32,167 nt of DNA from Lachnospiraceae bacterium UBA6403. Its GTDB lineage: Bacteria > Bacillota > Clostridia > Lachnospirales > Lachnospiraceae. Shown here piece by piece: positions 9,511 to 17,169 of the stretch. The notes under the pieces are model-generated. The model was not told the DNA's origin. It did not search any database and worked only from the letters and a program-made list of their open reading frames with translations. The stretch is taken from positions 31,326-63,492 of the forward strand of contig DJPV01000087.1 of the NCBI GenBank assembly GCA_002437435.1, given 5' to 3'. The position numbers and the translations under genes are program-made. Every line of letters begins with the position of its first letter. Within the stretch, counting starts at the first letter, position 1.

Positions 9511-9542
9511 TTATCCACATGTTATTCACAATTTGTGGATAA
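9511..9542. promoter_or_regulatory. Cluster of three DnaA boxes
   Basis: TTATCCACA at 9511-9519 (perfect, forward), TTATTCACA at 9522-9530 (one base different, forward; fits the looser TTATNCACA consensus) and TGTGGATAA at 9534-9542 (perfect, reverse). Spacing between boxes is 2 and 3 bases, so DnaA protomers could bind side by side. Confidence 0.9.
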
Positions 9543-9730
9543 CATTATGTAAATTGATTATGGTAAAGTACATATCAATGGATAAATGTGGAAAAAAAGA
9601 AAAAACACTAGATTTTGTATTTAAAAATTATATAGACACCAATTTTTAAAAATAAAAAAATCACATTTTTTTAACTAAGTGTTTTATAGTGTAAAAACCC
9701 TTGATTTTAAAGGAAAAATTCAAAAAAAAC

Positions 9731-9759
9731 TTGACTGTATGTGGTTATTTATTTATAAT
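9731..9759 (+). promoter_or_regulatory. Promoter of the rpmH operon
   Basis: TTGACT (9731-9736), 17-base spacer, TATAAT (9754-9759): an excellent housekeeping sigma-factor promoter pointing to rpmH, giving a leader of about 105 bases. Confidence 0.8.
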
Positions 9760-9827
9760 ATGCAAGGACTTTATAGGTATCTGTATGTGTTCGTCTGAGT
9801 CTGTTATAAACAGAAGAAATGAATGGA

Positions 9828-9836
9828 TGTGGATAA
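9828..9836 (-). promoter_or_regulatory. DnaA box in the rpmH leader
   Basis: Perfect TGTGGATAA, 68 bases downstream of the rpmH -10 element and 18 bases before its ribosome site. DnaA bound here could affect rpmH-operon expression as well as taking part in the origin. Confidence 0.8.
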
Positions 9837-9871
9837 ATAATGGTCATAATAATTAAAGGAGGTGTATAGAT

Positions 9872-10006
9872 ATGAAGATGACTTTCCAGCCTAAGAAGAG
9901 ACAGAGATCAAAAGTACATGGTTTCAGAAAGAGAATGAGTACTGCTAATGGCAGAAAGGTACTGGCCGCTAGACGAGCTAAGGGTAGAAAGAAATTATCA
10001 GCATAG
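9872..10006 (+). CDS. rpmH: 50S ribosomal protein L34
   Basis: 44 residues, very basic: [27 protein letters not shown], then [15 protein letters not shown]. This is the complete, highly conserved L34 sequence, a small component of the large ribosomal subunit. A near-perfect ribosome site AAAGGAGGTG (9855-9864) precedes the ATG by 7 bases, and a strong promoter lies upstream. It heads the rpmH-rnpA-yidD-yidC-khpB operon, the standard neighbour of dnaA in bacteria. The last base of its stop codon is the first base of a terminator-like hairpin, which may set the ratio of L34 to the downstream proteins. Confidence 0.98.
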   Translation: MKMTFQPKKRQRSKVHGFRKRMSTANGRKVLAARRAKGRKKLSA

Positions 10007-10029
10007 GTCACAAGGTTGTGGCCTTTTTT
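10006..10029 (+). terminator. Terminator-like hairpin between rpmH and rnpA
   Basis: Arms GGTCACAA (10006-10013) and TTGTGGCC (10016-10023) pair with one G-U, followed by six T (10024-10029). The loop is very tight, so in practice the inner pairs probably open. No separate promoter is evident for rnpA, so this probably acts as a partial terminator or attenuator. Confidence 0.65.
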
Positions 10030-10069
10030 AGTTTTTCTAATTTTCAATCAATGATTTGGTGGTTATGTT

Positions 10070-10429
10070 ATGAGTAATTTTATTACGTTAAAAAACAGCA
10101 GAGAGTTTGGCAGTGTTTATAACACAAAGGATTCGGTGGCCAATAAATATTTAGTTATGTATCTGAGAGCCAACAGCTTGGAATACAATAGACTTGGAAT
10201 CTCTGTTAGTAAAAAAGTTGGTAACAGTGTGGTAAGACACAGGGTAACCAGATTGATTAGAGAAGCTTACCGATTAAACAAAGACTGTATCCGCAGTGGT
10301 TATGACATTGTGTTCGTTGCCAGAGTAACAGCGAAGGACAAGGGGTATCATGAGATCGAAAGTGCCATGATGCATCTGTTCATGCTGAAGAAGCTGACGA
10401 TAGTCAGAGATGGTGAAAATTCAAAATGA
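10070..10429 (+). CDS. rnpA: Ribonuclease P protein component
   Basis: 119-residue basic protein that joins the RNase P RNA to mature the 5' ends of tRNAs. It begins [17 protein letters not shown] and contains the central RNA-binding signature [20 protein letters not shown] followed by IREAYRL. This corresponds to the family RNR motif, with His in place of the usual Asn (RHR). Its length is normal. A GGTGG site precedes the ATG. The stop overlaps the start of yidD by four bases (ATGA), so translation is coupled. Confidence 0.96.
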   Translation: MSNFITLKNSREFGSVYNTKDSVANKYLVMYLRANSLEYNRLGISVSKKVGNSVVRHRVTRLIREAYRLNKDCIRSGYDIVFVARVTAKDKGYHEIESAMMHLFMLKKLTIVRDGENSK

Positions 10430-10638
10430 AAAAAATGTTAATTCGTTTAATCAGATTTTATCAGAGGTATTTGTCCATGTTAAAAGGACATCCTACCTGC
10501 AAGTATTTTCCAACCTGTTCACAATATGCGATCGAAGCTTTGGAAAAGTATGGCGTGATAAAAGGTGGCCTCCTGGCTGTATGGAGAATACTTAGATGTA
10601 ATCCTTTTTCTAAAGGAGGATATGATCCCGTTCCATAA
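10426..10638 (+). CDS. yidD: YidD membrane-protein insertion efficiency factor
   Basis: 70 residues. It has the family signature [14 protein letters not shown] with paired cysteines, and ends [14 protein letters not shown]. YidD is a small inner-face membrane-associated protein that assists YidC-dependent insertion. It overlaps rnpA by four bases and precedes yidC by 11 bases, the standard arrangement. Confidence 0.95.
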   Translation: MKKMLIRLIRFYQRYLSMLKGHPTCKYFPTCSQYAIEALEKYGVIKGGLLAVWRILRCNPFSKGGYDPVP

Positions 10639-10649
10639 AGGAGGACAAG

Positions 10650-11981
10650 ATGTTTCTAACAGTAGAAGACGGTCTGATTTTAGGACCGATATGTTGGTTA
10701 TTTGGTAAGATATTTGATCTGATGTATAAATTGATAGAACTTATCAGTAACAGCATGGGAATAGGATATGTTAATCTTAGTATCTGCGTTATCTTATTTA
10801 CGTTTTTCATAAGAGCTTGTTTGTTCCCATTGAATTTCAAGCAGCAGAAATCTTCTAAGATTATGAATTTTATCCAGCCGGAGATTAATAAGGCAACAAA
10901 GAAGTATAACAATAAAACAGATCAGGAATCCCTGATGAAGAAGCAGCAGGAAACACAGAAGATCCAGAAGAAGTATGGTGTAAGTCTTACATCCGGATGT
11001 CTTCCAACCCTGATCCAGCTTCCTGTATTCTATGGTCTGTATCGTGTTATACAGAACATTCCTGCTTATGTAGGAGATGTGAAGGACAAGTATAGCAATA
11101 TTGTAGATATTTTGAGTACGAAAACAGATTATATACAAGCAATATCTGATGTAGCAAAAGAGTCAAAGGTAAGTACCGTTTCAGCGGCTCTTAAACAAAT
11201 GGGTGATGAACCTACAAAAAATCAGATTATTGATGTTCTTGATAAGTTTGCTCAGAGTGACTGGAAAAATCTCATAGATAATTTAGGACTTTCAAATAAT
11301 AGTGATCTTTCAAATTATGTTAATCAAATACATGATATGAATCAGTTTTTGTTTGGACTGAATATTGCAGATGCTCCTGGACTGAAGCTTTCAGTAGCAC
11401 TGATTGTTCCAATTCTTTCAGCAGTATTGCAGTTTGTATCTTCTAAGATCAGCATGAATGCATCCAAGAATAATGCAAATGCAAATGATCCTACAGCAGC
11501 ACAGGCTAACAGCATGATGAATATGATGACTTACGGTATGCCGCTTATGTCATTATTTATCTGTATTAACCTGCCAATTGCTATTGGTCTTTACTGGATC
11601 ATAGGTTCTGTTATTACGATTATCACACAGCTTATTATCAACAATTACTATAATAAGTGTGATAAAGAAGCAGTTCTTGAGAAATGTAAAGAAAAAGCAG
11701 CTAAGAAGCAGGCAAAGAAAGAAGCAAAGCATCCTGGTAAGAAGTCATTCTATGAGAGAATGATGGATGCTCAGAATGGTAATGTAAGTTCAGATAGTAC
11801 CCAGTCTGAAAGTATTAACAGAATGGCATCTTCAAGACTGAAAAGTTATACGAATCCGACAGTTGATGAAGTGAAACAATCAGAAAACAACGTTCATTAC
11901 AAATCTGGAAGCATTGGTTCCAAAGCAAATATCATGCTTCAGTATCAGAATAAGAGTAATGATAAGGGAGGAAATAAATAA
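10650..11981 (+). CDS. yidC: Membrane protein insertase YidC/Oxa1 (SpoIIIJ type) with an enlarged external loop
   Basis: Inserts and folds inner-membrane proteins with or without the Sec channel. 443 residues, much longer than the roughly 260 of typical Gram-positive members. TM1 is about 38-60 with the conserved groove arginine R55 in FFIRACLFP. The cytoplasmic loop is about 61-112, TM2 about 113-138, TM3 about 246-266, and TM4/TM5 about 293-333. Between TM2 and TM3 is an external segment of about 105 residues (139-245) instead of the usual short loop. The C-terminal tail is long and basic (KEKAAKKQAKKEAKHPGKK), suited to ribosome contact. There is no lipobox at the N-terminus. It has a strong AGGAGG site. 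Its stop overlaps khpB by one base. Confidence 0.95.
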   Translation: MFLTVEDGLILGPICWLFGKIFDLMYKLIELISNSMGIGYVNLSICVILFTFFIRACLFPLNFKQQKSSKIMNFIQPEINKATKKYNNKTDQESLMKKQQETQKIQKKYGVSLTSGCLPTLIQLPVFYGLYRVIQNIPAYVGDVKDKYSNIVDILSTKTDYIQAISDVAKESKVSTVSAALKQMGDEPTKNQIIDVLDKFAQSDWKNLIDNLGLSNNSDLSNYVNQIHDMNQFLFGLNIADAPGLKLSVALIVPILSAVLQFVSSKISMNASKNNANANDPTAAQANSMMNMMTYGMPLMSLFICINLPIAIGLYWIIGSVITIITQLIINNYYNKCDKEAVLEKCKEKAAKKQAKKEAKHPGKKSFYERMMDAQNGNVSSDSTQSESINRMASSRLKSYTNPTVDEVKQSENNVHYKSGSIGSKANIMLQYQNKSNDKGGNK

Positions 11982-12625
11982 TGGAGTTTGTAGAATTTAA
12001 AGGTAAAACTTTAGATGAGGCACTTATGCAGGCAAGCGTTGAGCTTGGATGTGCCAGTACAGACCTGGAATATAATGTAGTCAGTGAGGGAAGCACAGGT
12101 TTTCTTGGACTGATCGGTTCAAAGCCATTTGTCATCAGTGCCAGAAAGAAGAAAACATTTGTGGATGATGTAAGAGAATATCTTGAAACATTATTCAAGG
12201 CTATGGATATTCAGGCTGACATCAAGATCGAGTTTAATGAGACAGATAATCTTCTTGATATCGATGTAGAAGGTCCTGAAATGGGTATTCTGATCGGTAA
12301 GAGAGGACAGACATTAGATGCACTCCAGTATCTGATCAGTCTCGCAGTAAACAAGAAGAGTGACTCTTATATCAGAGTAAAGCTTGATACAGAGAATTAC
12401 AGAGCAAGAAGAAAAGAGACTCTTGAAAATCTTGCCAAGAACATTGCATTCAAGGTAAAGAGAACAAAGCGTTCATTTGCACTTGAACCAATGAATCCTT
12501 ATGAGAGAAGAATTATCCACGCTACTTTACAGAATGATAAGTATGTATCTACAAGAAGCGAGGGTGAAGAACCATATCGTAAGGTTATCGTATATTTAAA
12601 GAAATACGACAGAAATAACAAATAA
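11981..12625 (+). CDS. khpB: RNA-binding protein KhpB (Jag/EloR)
   Basis: 214 residues in three parts. The Jag N-terminal domain (about 1-55) is MEFVEFKGKTLDEALMQASV through GFLGLIG. The type-II KH domain (about 75-140) has the loop GILIGKRGQTLDALQYL. The R3H domain (about 150-212) has MNPYERRIIHATLQ and a GEEPYRKVIVYLKK end. Jag/KhpB pairs with KhpA and influences cell elongation and mRNA-level control in Gram-positive cocci; the role here is inferred from family and neighbourhood. The start codon overlaps the yidC stop (TAATG), and the GGGAGG site lies in the yidC end. Confidence 0.95.
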   Translation: MEFVEFKGKTLDEALMQASVELGCASTDLEYNVVSEGSTGFLGLIGSKPFVISARKKKTFVDDVREYLETLFKAMDIQADIKIEFNETDNLLDIDVEGPEMGILIGKRGQTLDALQYLISLAVNKKSDSYIRVKLDTENYRARRKETLENLAKNIAFKVKRTKRSFALEPMNPYERRIIHATLQNDKYVSTRSEGEEPYRKVIVYLKKYDRNNK

Positions 12626-12910
12626 TAAAGTATCTTGCTAACAGATACTTATATAAAACAGAAAAACATATGTAAATGTGGATTTCTGAAAAATAAGATT
12701 TCCGGAAAATGAAAAATCAGGGTAACTGCTCTGATGAATCGACTTCCGGAAATTTTTTTTTAGGGATAGAAAAAAAGTATGTATAGGTGTATTATCTAAA
12801 AGTATGTTAGTATAAATAAAATGATATGATATTGTAATATAATATATGTTATCTGTTATGTCAGTGAATGATGTATAGAATATTGATCAGATAGAAACAG
12901 GAGAAATCAT
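12626..12910. other. khpB-mnmE intergenic region
   Basis: 285 bases without a gene. It contains a perfect 8-bp hairpin just after khpB (12628-12635/12643-12650, loop TGCTAAC), the strong nested terminator at 12698-12761, then about 150 very AT-rich bases with several TATAAT-like sequences but no -35/-10 pair I would call. An mnmE promoter is expected in this part. Confidence 0.5.
12698..12761 (+). terminator. Rho-independent terminator of the rpmH-khpB operon, with a hairpin inside the hairpin
   Basis: Perfect 10-bp arms at 12698-12707 and 12744-12753 (ATTTCCGGAA and complement), followed by a T run to 12761. Inside the 36-base loop is a second 7-bp hairpin (12716-12722 with 12729-12735, one G-U). 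Confidence 0.85.
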
Positions 12911-14290
12911 ATGCTTGTAAATGATACGATTGCTGCGATCGCAACCGGTATGGGAAATGCCGGGGTTGGTATTATAAGGATCAGTGGTAAGAATGCAGTT
13001 GAAGTCGCTTCAAAGGTGTTTAGACCGGAAAATAAAGAGAAAAAAATAGAGAGCATGAAAAGCTATATGGCAGCATTTGGACAGGTATATGATGGCGATA
13101 AAGAGCTGGACGAGGGTATTTTGCTTCTGATGCGTGCTCCGCATACTTATACATGTGAAGATGTATGTGAGTTACAGTGTCATGGTGGAATGGTTGTATT
13201 AAGAAATGTACTTGCCGCTGTAATTAAGAATGGTGCAAGACTTGCAGAACCGGGAGAATTTACCAAGCGGGCATTCTTAAATGGAAGAATCGATCTGTCA
13301 CAGGCAGAATCTGTTATGGATCTGATCAGTGCCAAGAATGATTTTGCTGTGAAATCTTCACTTATGCAGCTTCGTGGTGATCTGAAGGATAAGATCATAG
13401 ATATGAGAGAACAGATTTTATATAATGTGGCATTTATAGAATCTGCACTTGATGATCCGGAACATTATAGTCTGGATGGTTACCCACAAAAACTACAAAC
13501 AATTGTGGATAAGTTGGGTGATAATGTGGATAAATTATTGAGAACTTTTGATAACGGAAGAATCTTAAAAGAGGGAATCAAGACTGTTATCGTAGGCAAA
13601 CCAAATGCAGGAAAATCCTCACTTCTCAACATGTTTTTGGGAGAAAACAGAGCAATCGTTACAGATATTGCAGGAACGACAAGAGATACCTTAGAGGAAG
13701 TTGTCAACATAAATGGTATTATACTGAACATTGTGGATACAGCAGGTATTCGGGATACCGAAGATATTGTGGAAAAGATGGGTGTGGATAAGGCATTGAA
13801 ATTTGCTTCACAGGCAGATCTGATCTTATATGTGATTGATGGATCTGTACCATTAGATGACAACGACAGGCAGATAATATCAGAGATTAAGGACAAAAAT
13901 GTCATTGCCATTATGAATAAAAATGACTTACAAACAGTTGTGGATAAAATGTGGATAACATGCGAACTTGGTTGTGATATCGTTGAGTTATCTGCTTCTA
14001 CCGGGGATGGAAAAGAAAAATTATATGATCTGCTAAATGACAAATTTTTCTCCGGTGAACTGGAGTATAATGACCAGTTGTATATCACAAATGCGAGACA
14101 CAAAGAAGAACTGATGAAGACAAGAGAAAGTCTTTTAAAGGTAAGAGAAAGCATCGATATGGGTATGGAGGAGGATTTCTTCTCCATCGACCTGATGGAT
14201 GCTTATGAACATCTGGGACTCATTATAGGAGAAACGAACAGAGATGATCTTGCAGATAAGATATTTGAAGAATTCTGCATGGGTAAATAG
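12911..14290 (+). CDS. mnmE: tRNA modification GTPase MnmE
   Basis: With MnmG it makes the (carboxymethyl)aminomethyl group on wobble uridine 34 of several tRNAs. 459 residues, normal. The N-terminal folate-binding domain starts MLVNDTIAAIATGMGNAGVG. The G domain has P-loop GKPNAGKS (229-236), DIAGTTRDT, DTAGIRDTED and NKND (336-339). The C-terminus is the catalytic CMGK (456-459). An AGGAG site precedes the start. mnmG follows by 12 bases. Unusually, the stretch from 13504 to 13958 carries five perfect TGTGGATAA DnaA boxes on the coding strand. Four encode xVDK (residues 198-201, 205-208, 291-294, 343-346), and the fifth is in another frame over MWI (347-349). Confidence 0.97.
   Translation: MLVNDTIAAIATGMGNAGVGIIRISGKNAVEVASKVFRPENKEKKIESMKSYMAAFGQVYDGDKELDEGILLLMRAPHTYTCEDVCELQCHGGMVVLRNVLAAVIKNGARLAEPGEFTKRAFLNGRIDLSQAESVMDLISAKNDFAVKSSLMQLRGDLKDKIIDMREQILYNVAFIESALDDPEHYSLDGYPQKLQTIVDKLGDNVDKLLRTFDNGRILKEGIKTVIVGKPNAGKSSLLNMFLGENRAIVTDIAGTTRDTLEEVVNINGIILNIVDTAGIRDTEDIVEKMGVDKALKFASQADLILYVIDGSVPLDDNDRQIISEIKDKNVIAIMNKNDLQTVVDKMWITCELGCDIVELSASTGDGKEKLYDLLNDKFFSGELEYNDQLYITNARHKEELMKTRESLLKVRESIDMGMEEDFFSIDLMDAYEHLGLIIGETNRDDLADKIFEEFCMGK
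13480..13958. promoter_or_regulatory. DnaA-box cluster inside mnmE
   Basis: Perfect TGTGGATAA at 13504-13512, 13525-13533, 13783-13791, 13939-13947 and 13950-13958, all in the same orientation. One-mismatch boxes occur at 13732-13740 (TGTGGATAC), 13768-13776 (TGTGGAAAA) and, opposite strand, 13480-13488 (TTACCCACA). Elsewhere in the window I found perfect boxes only in the dnaA-rpmH region (three). DnaA binding is inferred from the consensus; a role in titration or origin control is a hypothesis. Confidence 0.55.
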
Positions 14291-14302
14291 GAGGATGGAT
14301 AA

Positions 14303-16201
14303 ATGCCAGTGGTTGAAGAAAATTATGATGTGGTAGTTGTTGGTGCCGGTCATGCAGGTTGTGAAGCTGCACTTGCTTCTGCCCGTCTTGGACTTGAAAC
14401 GATTCTGTTTACAGTGAGCATGGACAGTGTAGCCATGATGCCCTGCAATCCAAATGTAGGTGGAAGTTCAAAAGGACATCTGGTAAGAGAACTGGATGCA
14501 CTCGGTGGAGAGATGGGTAAGAATATTGATAAGACGTATATTCAGTCCAAAATGTTAAATGCGTCAAAAGGGCCTGCTGTTCATTCTCTCCGTGCACAGG
14601 CAGATAAAGCTAATTATTCCCGTACAATGAAACATACATTGGAGAATACCGATCATCTGGTATTACGTCAGGCAGAGGTAACAGAATTGATGGTTGAGGA
14701 TAGTGTGATTAAGGGTGTTAAGACATTTTCCGGTGCAACCTATTATGCGAAGACTGTTATTCTCTGTACAGGTACTTATCTGAAAGCAAGATGTATCTAT
14801 GGAGATGTAGTAAATCATACAGGACCAAATGGACTTATGGCAGCCAATCATTTATCTGATTCCATGAAAGAGGCCGGAATCGGTATCCGCCGGTTTAAGA
14901 CAGGTACACCTGCAAGACTGGATAAGAGAACGATCGACTTCTCCCAGATGGAAGAACAAAAGGGAGATGAGCATATCGTTCCATTTTCATTTACAAATAC
15001 AGAAGAAGATATCAAGCGGGATCAGGTATCCTGCTGGCTTTGTTATACAAATGAGAAGACACATGAGATCATTCGTGAGAATATCAATCGTTCTCCATTG
15101 TTTTCCGGTGTGATCGAGGGTACAGGTCCAAGATACTGCCCTTCGATCGAGGACAAGGTTATGAAGTTCCCGGATAAGACGAGACATCAGATATTCATAG
15201 AGCCGGAAGGTGAATTTACAAATGAGATGTATATGGGTGGAATGTCCAGTTCTCTTCCTGAGGATGTTCAGTATAAGATGATACGGAGTATGAAGGGTCT
15301 TGAGAATGTCAGGATCGTAAGAAATGCTTATGCGATCGAGTATGATTGTATCTGTGCGATCAATCTGAAACATTCGCTGGAATTTAAGGATGTGGATGGT
15401 TTATTTGGCGCAGGTCAGTTAAATGGAAGTTCCGGTTATGAGGAAGCAGCAGCGCAGGGACTTATGGCTGGTATCAACGCAGCCAGAAAGGTACTTGGAA
15501 AAGAGCCTGTCGTACTGGATCGTTCACAGGCTTATATCGGTGTGCTGATCGATGATCTGGTTACAAAGGAGACAAAAGAACCATATCGTATGATGACTTC
15601 CAGAGCAGAATATCGTCTGTTGTTAAGACAGGATAATGCAGATCTTCGTCTGACCGATATCGGTCATGATATCGGATTGATCGATGATGAAAGATATGAG
15701 AAGTTCTGTCAGAAGCGTACAATGATCGAAGAAGAAACAAAGCGTTTAAATGAAACAATGGTTGGTGGAAACAGTAAGATTCAGAAATTCTTACGTTCTA
15801 TGGATACAACGGAGTTAAAGACAGCCGTAAGTCTTGCAGAGCTGATCCGCAGACCGGAGCTTTCTTACGAGAAGATCGCACCGATCGATCCGGAGAGACA
15901 GCTGTTGCCTGCGGATGTGATCGAACAGATCGATATATCGATCAAATATGAAGGATATATCAAGAGACAGACAGAACAGGTACATCAGTTTAAGAAGCTG
16001 GAAAAGAGAATGATCCCGGCTGATCTGGATTATGATGATGTATCAAATCTTCGAAAAGAAGCCAGACAGAAATTAAAAGATATCAAACCGGAAAATATCG
16101 GTCAGGCATCCAGAATCTCCGGTGTATCACCGGCAGATATATCCGTGCTTTTGGTTTATCTGAAAATGAAACAGTATGGTGGAGAGTCTGAAGATAAATA
16201 A
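14303..16201 (+). CDS. mnmG: tRNA uridine-5-carboxymethylaminomethyl modification enzyme MnmG (GidA)
   Basis: FAD-dependent partner of MnmE in wobble-uridine modification. 632 residues, normal. The FAD-binding Rossmann motif GAGHAGCEA is at 14-22, followed by the conserved [20 protein letters not shown] region. Further family blocks include TGTPARLD, and [12 protein letters not shown] near the second dinucleotide motif. The C-terminal helical part used for MnmE and tRNA contact is complete. It has an AGGAGG site and starts 12 bases after mnmE, so the two partners are translated from one messenger. Confidence 0.97.
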   Translation: MPVVEENYDVVVVGAGHAGCEAALASARLGLETILFTVSMDSVAMMPCNPNVGGSSKGHLVRELDALGGEMGKNIDKTYIQSKMLNASKGPAVHSLRAQADKANYSRTMKHTLENTDHLVLRQAEVTELMVEDSVIKGVKTFSGATYYAKTVILCTGTYLKARCIYGDVVNHTGPNGLMAANHLSDSMKEAGIGIRRFKTGTPARLDKRTIDFSQMEEQKGDEHIVPFSFTNTEEDIKRDQVSCWLCYTNEKTHEIIRENINRSPLFSGVIEGTGPRYCPSIEDKVMKFPDKTRHQIFIEPEGEFTNEMYMGGMSSSLPEDVQYKMIRSMKGLENVRIVRNAYAIEYDCICAINLKHSLEFKDVDGLFGAGQLNGSSGYEEAAAQGLMAGINAARKVLGKEPVVLDRSQAYIGVLIDDLVTKETKEPYRMMTSRAEYRLLLRQDNADLRLTDIGHDIGLIDDERYEKFCQKRTMIEEETKRLNETMVGGNSKIQKFLRSMDTTELKTAVSLAELIRRPELSYEKIAPIDPERQLLPADVIEQIDISIKYEGYIKRQTEQVHQFKKLEKRMIPADLDYDDVSNLRKEARQKLKDIKPENIGQASRISGVSPADISVLLVYLKMKQYGGESEDK

Positions 16202-16235
16202 CAGAACAGATATGACAAGTATATAAAATTATTTG

Positions 16236-16264
16236 TTGGCAAGTGTTGATTTTTGAAATATATA
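16236..16264 (+). promoter_or_regulatory. Promoter candidate for rsmG
   Basis: TTGGCA (16236-16241), 17-base spacer, TATATA (16259-16264), 40 bases before the rsmG start in the 102-base mnmG-rsmG gap. Confidence 0.5.
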
Positions 16265-16303
16265 AAATATGTGTTGAGAATGATATAGAAGGGATATCAC
16301 AAT

Positions 16304-17026
16304 ATGGATCGACTAAGTGAATTAGCAAAGAAGATAGATATTGAATTAAGTGACTATCAGTTAGATCAGTTTCAGAAATATTATGAGCTTCTGGTAGAGT
16401 GGAATAAGGTTATGAACCTGACAGCCATCACAGAGAAGGAAGATGTCATTATAAAGCATTTTGCAGATAGTCTCCTGCTTGCGAAATATAAAAAGCTGGA
16501 TGAATCTTTGTCAGTCATAGATGTGGGGACCGGAGCAGGATTTCCCGGAATACCACTTAAGATAGCATTTCCGGGCTTAAAGGTAACATTGATGGATTCC
16601 CTGAATAAGCGCGTAAAATTCCTGAATGAGGTTATCCATGTGCTTGAGCTGGATGATATAGAAGCTGTTCACAGCAGAGCTGAGGATGGTGGAAGAAATG
16701 CACAGTATCGTGAGAAATATGATCTTGCGGTATCAAGGGCAGTTGCAAATCTTTCTTCTTTATCAGAATTCTGTATGCCATTTGTAAAGACTGGTGGATA
16801 TTTTATTCCATATAAAGCATCAGGACTGGATGAGGAAATTTATGCAGGAAAAAAGGCTATTCGTATCCTTGGCGGGCAGGTGGAGAATATCTTCCATACA
16901 ACGATACCGGATACAGATATGGAGCGCTGTTTTGTATTCGTAAAGAAGATAGCATCAACACCGGAGGAGTATCCGAGAAAAGCCGGAACAGCAACAAAGA
17001 AACCTCTTGGTGTGAAAGAGAAATAA
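16304..17026 (+). CDS. rsmG: 16S rRNA (guanine-527-N7)-methyltransferase RsmG (GidB)
   Basis: SAM-dependent methylase of 16S rRNA G527 in the 530 loop; loss in other bacteria gives low-level streptomycin resistance. 240 residues. The N-terminal helix pair contains LVEWNKVMNLTAITE, the SAM motif I VIDVGTGAGFPGIPLK is at about 71-86, followed by LMDSLNKRVKFL and VSRAVANLSSLSEF. The basic tail is slightly longer than usual. The start ATG has an AAGGGA site. It is the last plus-strand gene of the window; a strong two-way terminator follows 52 bases later. Confidence 0.96.
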   Translation: MDRLSELAKKIDIELSDYQLDQFQKYYELLVEWNKVMNLTAITEKEDVIIKHFADSLLLAKYKKLDESLSVIDVGTGAGFPGIPLKIAFPGLKVTLMDSLNKRVKFLNEVIHVLELDDIEAVHSRAEDGGRNAQYREKYDLAVSRAVANLSSLSEFCMPFVKTGGYFIPYKASGLDEEIYAGKKAIRILGGQVENIFHTTIPDTDMERCFVFVKKIASTPEEYPRKAGTATKKPLGVKEK

Positions 17027-17077
17027 AGAAGATATAACAGGGTGAAAAATATATAATGGCAATGAAAGATATTTAAT

Positions 17078-17115
17078 AAAAATGGAGCAGATCTTTATAA
17101 ATCTGCTCCATTTTT
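17078..17115. terminator. Bidirectional terminator between rsmG and the exonuclease gene
   Basis: Perfect 15-bp arms 17078-17092 and 17101-17115 around an 8-base loop, with A5 on one flank and T5 on the other, so it works on either strand. It separates the convergent plus- and minus-strand gene blocks. Confidence 0.92.
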
Positions 17116-17169
17116 ATAGGAAATATACAGAGAAATGAACTGTTCGTATTATTATCAAATGTTAGAGTA

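Larger units (their letters stand above)
9182..9871. other. dnaA-rpmH intergenic region, main DnaA-box part of oriC
   Basis: 690 bases without a gene, very AT-rich with many A and T runs. It lies between divergent dnaA and rpmH, so transcription leaves it in both directions. It contains a compact cluster of three DnaA boxes (9511-9542), a perfect box near rpmH (9828-9836), degenerate boxes at 9577-9585 (two mismatches) and 9587-9595 (TGTGGAAAA, one mismatch), and the rpmH promoter. 9593-9730 is an extra AT-rich stretch. With the trio element downstream of dnaA this makes a two-part origin like that of B. subtilis. Confidence 0.85.

Noticed and set aside
12513..12521. DnaA-box-like TTATCCACG in khpB
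   Set aside because: Single isolated one-mismatch box in coding sequence; not more than chance would give.
13480..14187. 235-codon open frame antisense to mnmE
   Set aside because: Complete overlap with the conserved MnmE G domain, no ribosome site, low-complexity Ser/Leu translation.
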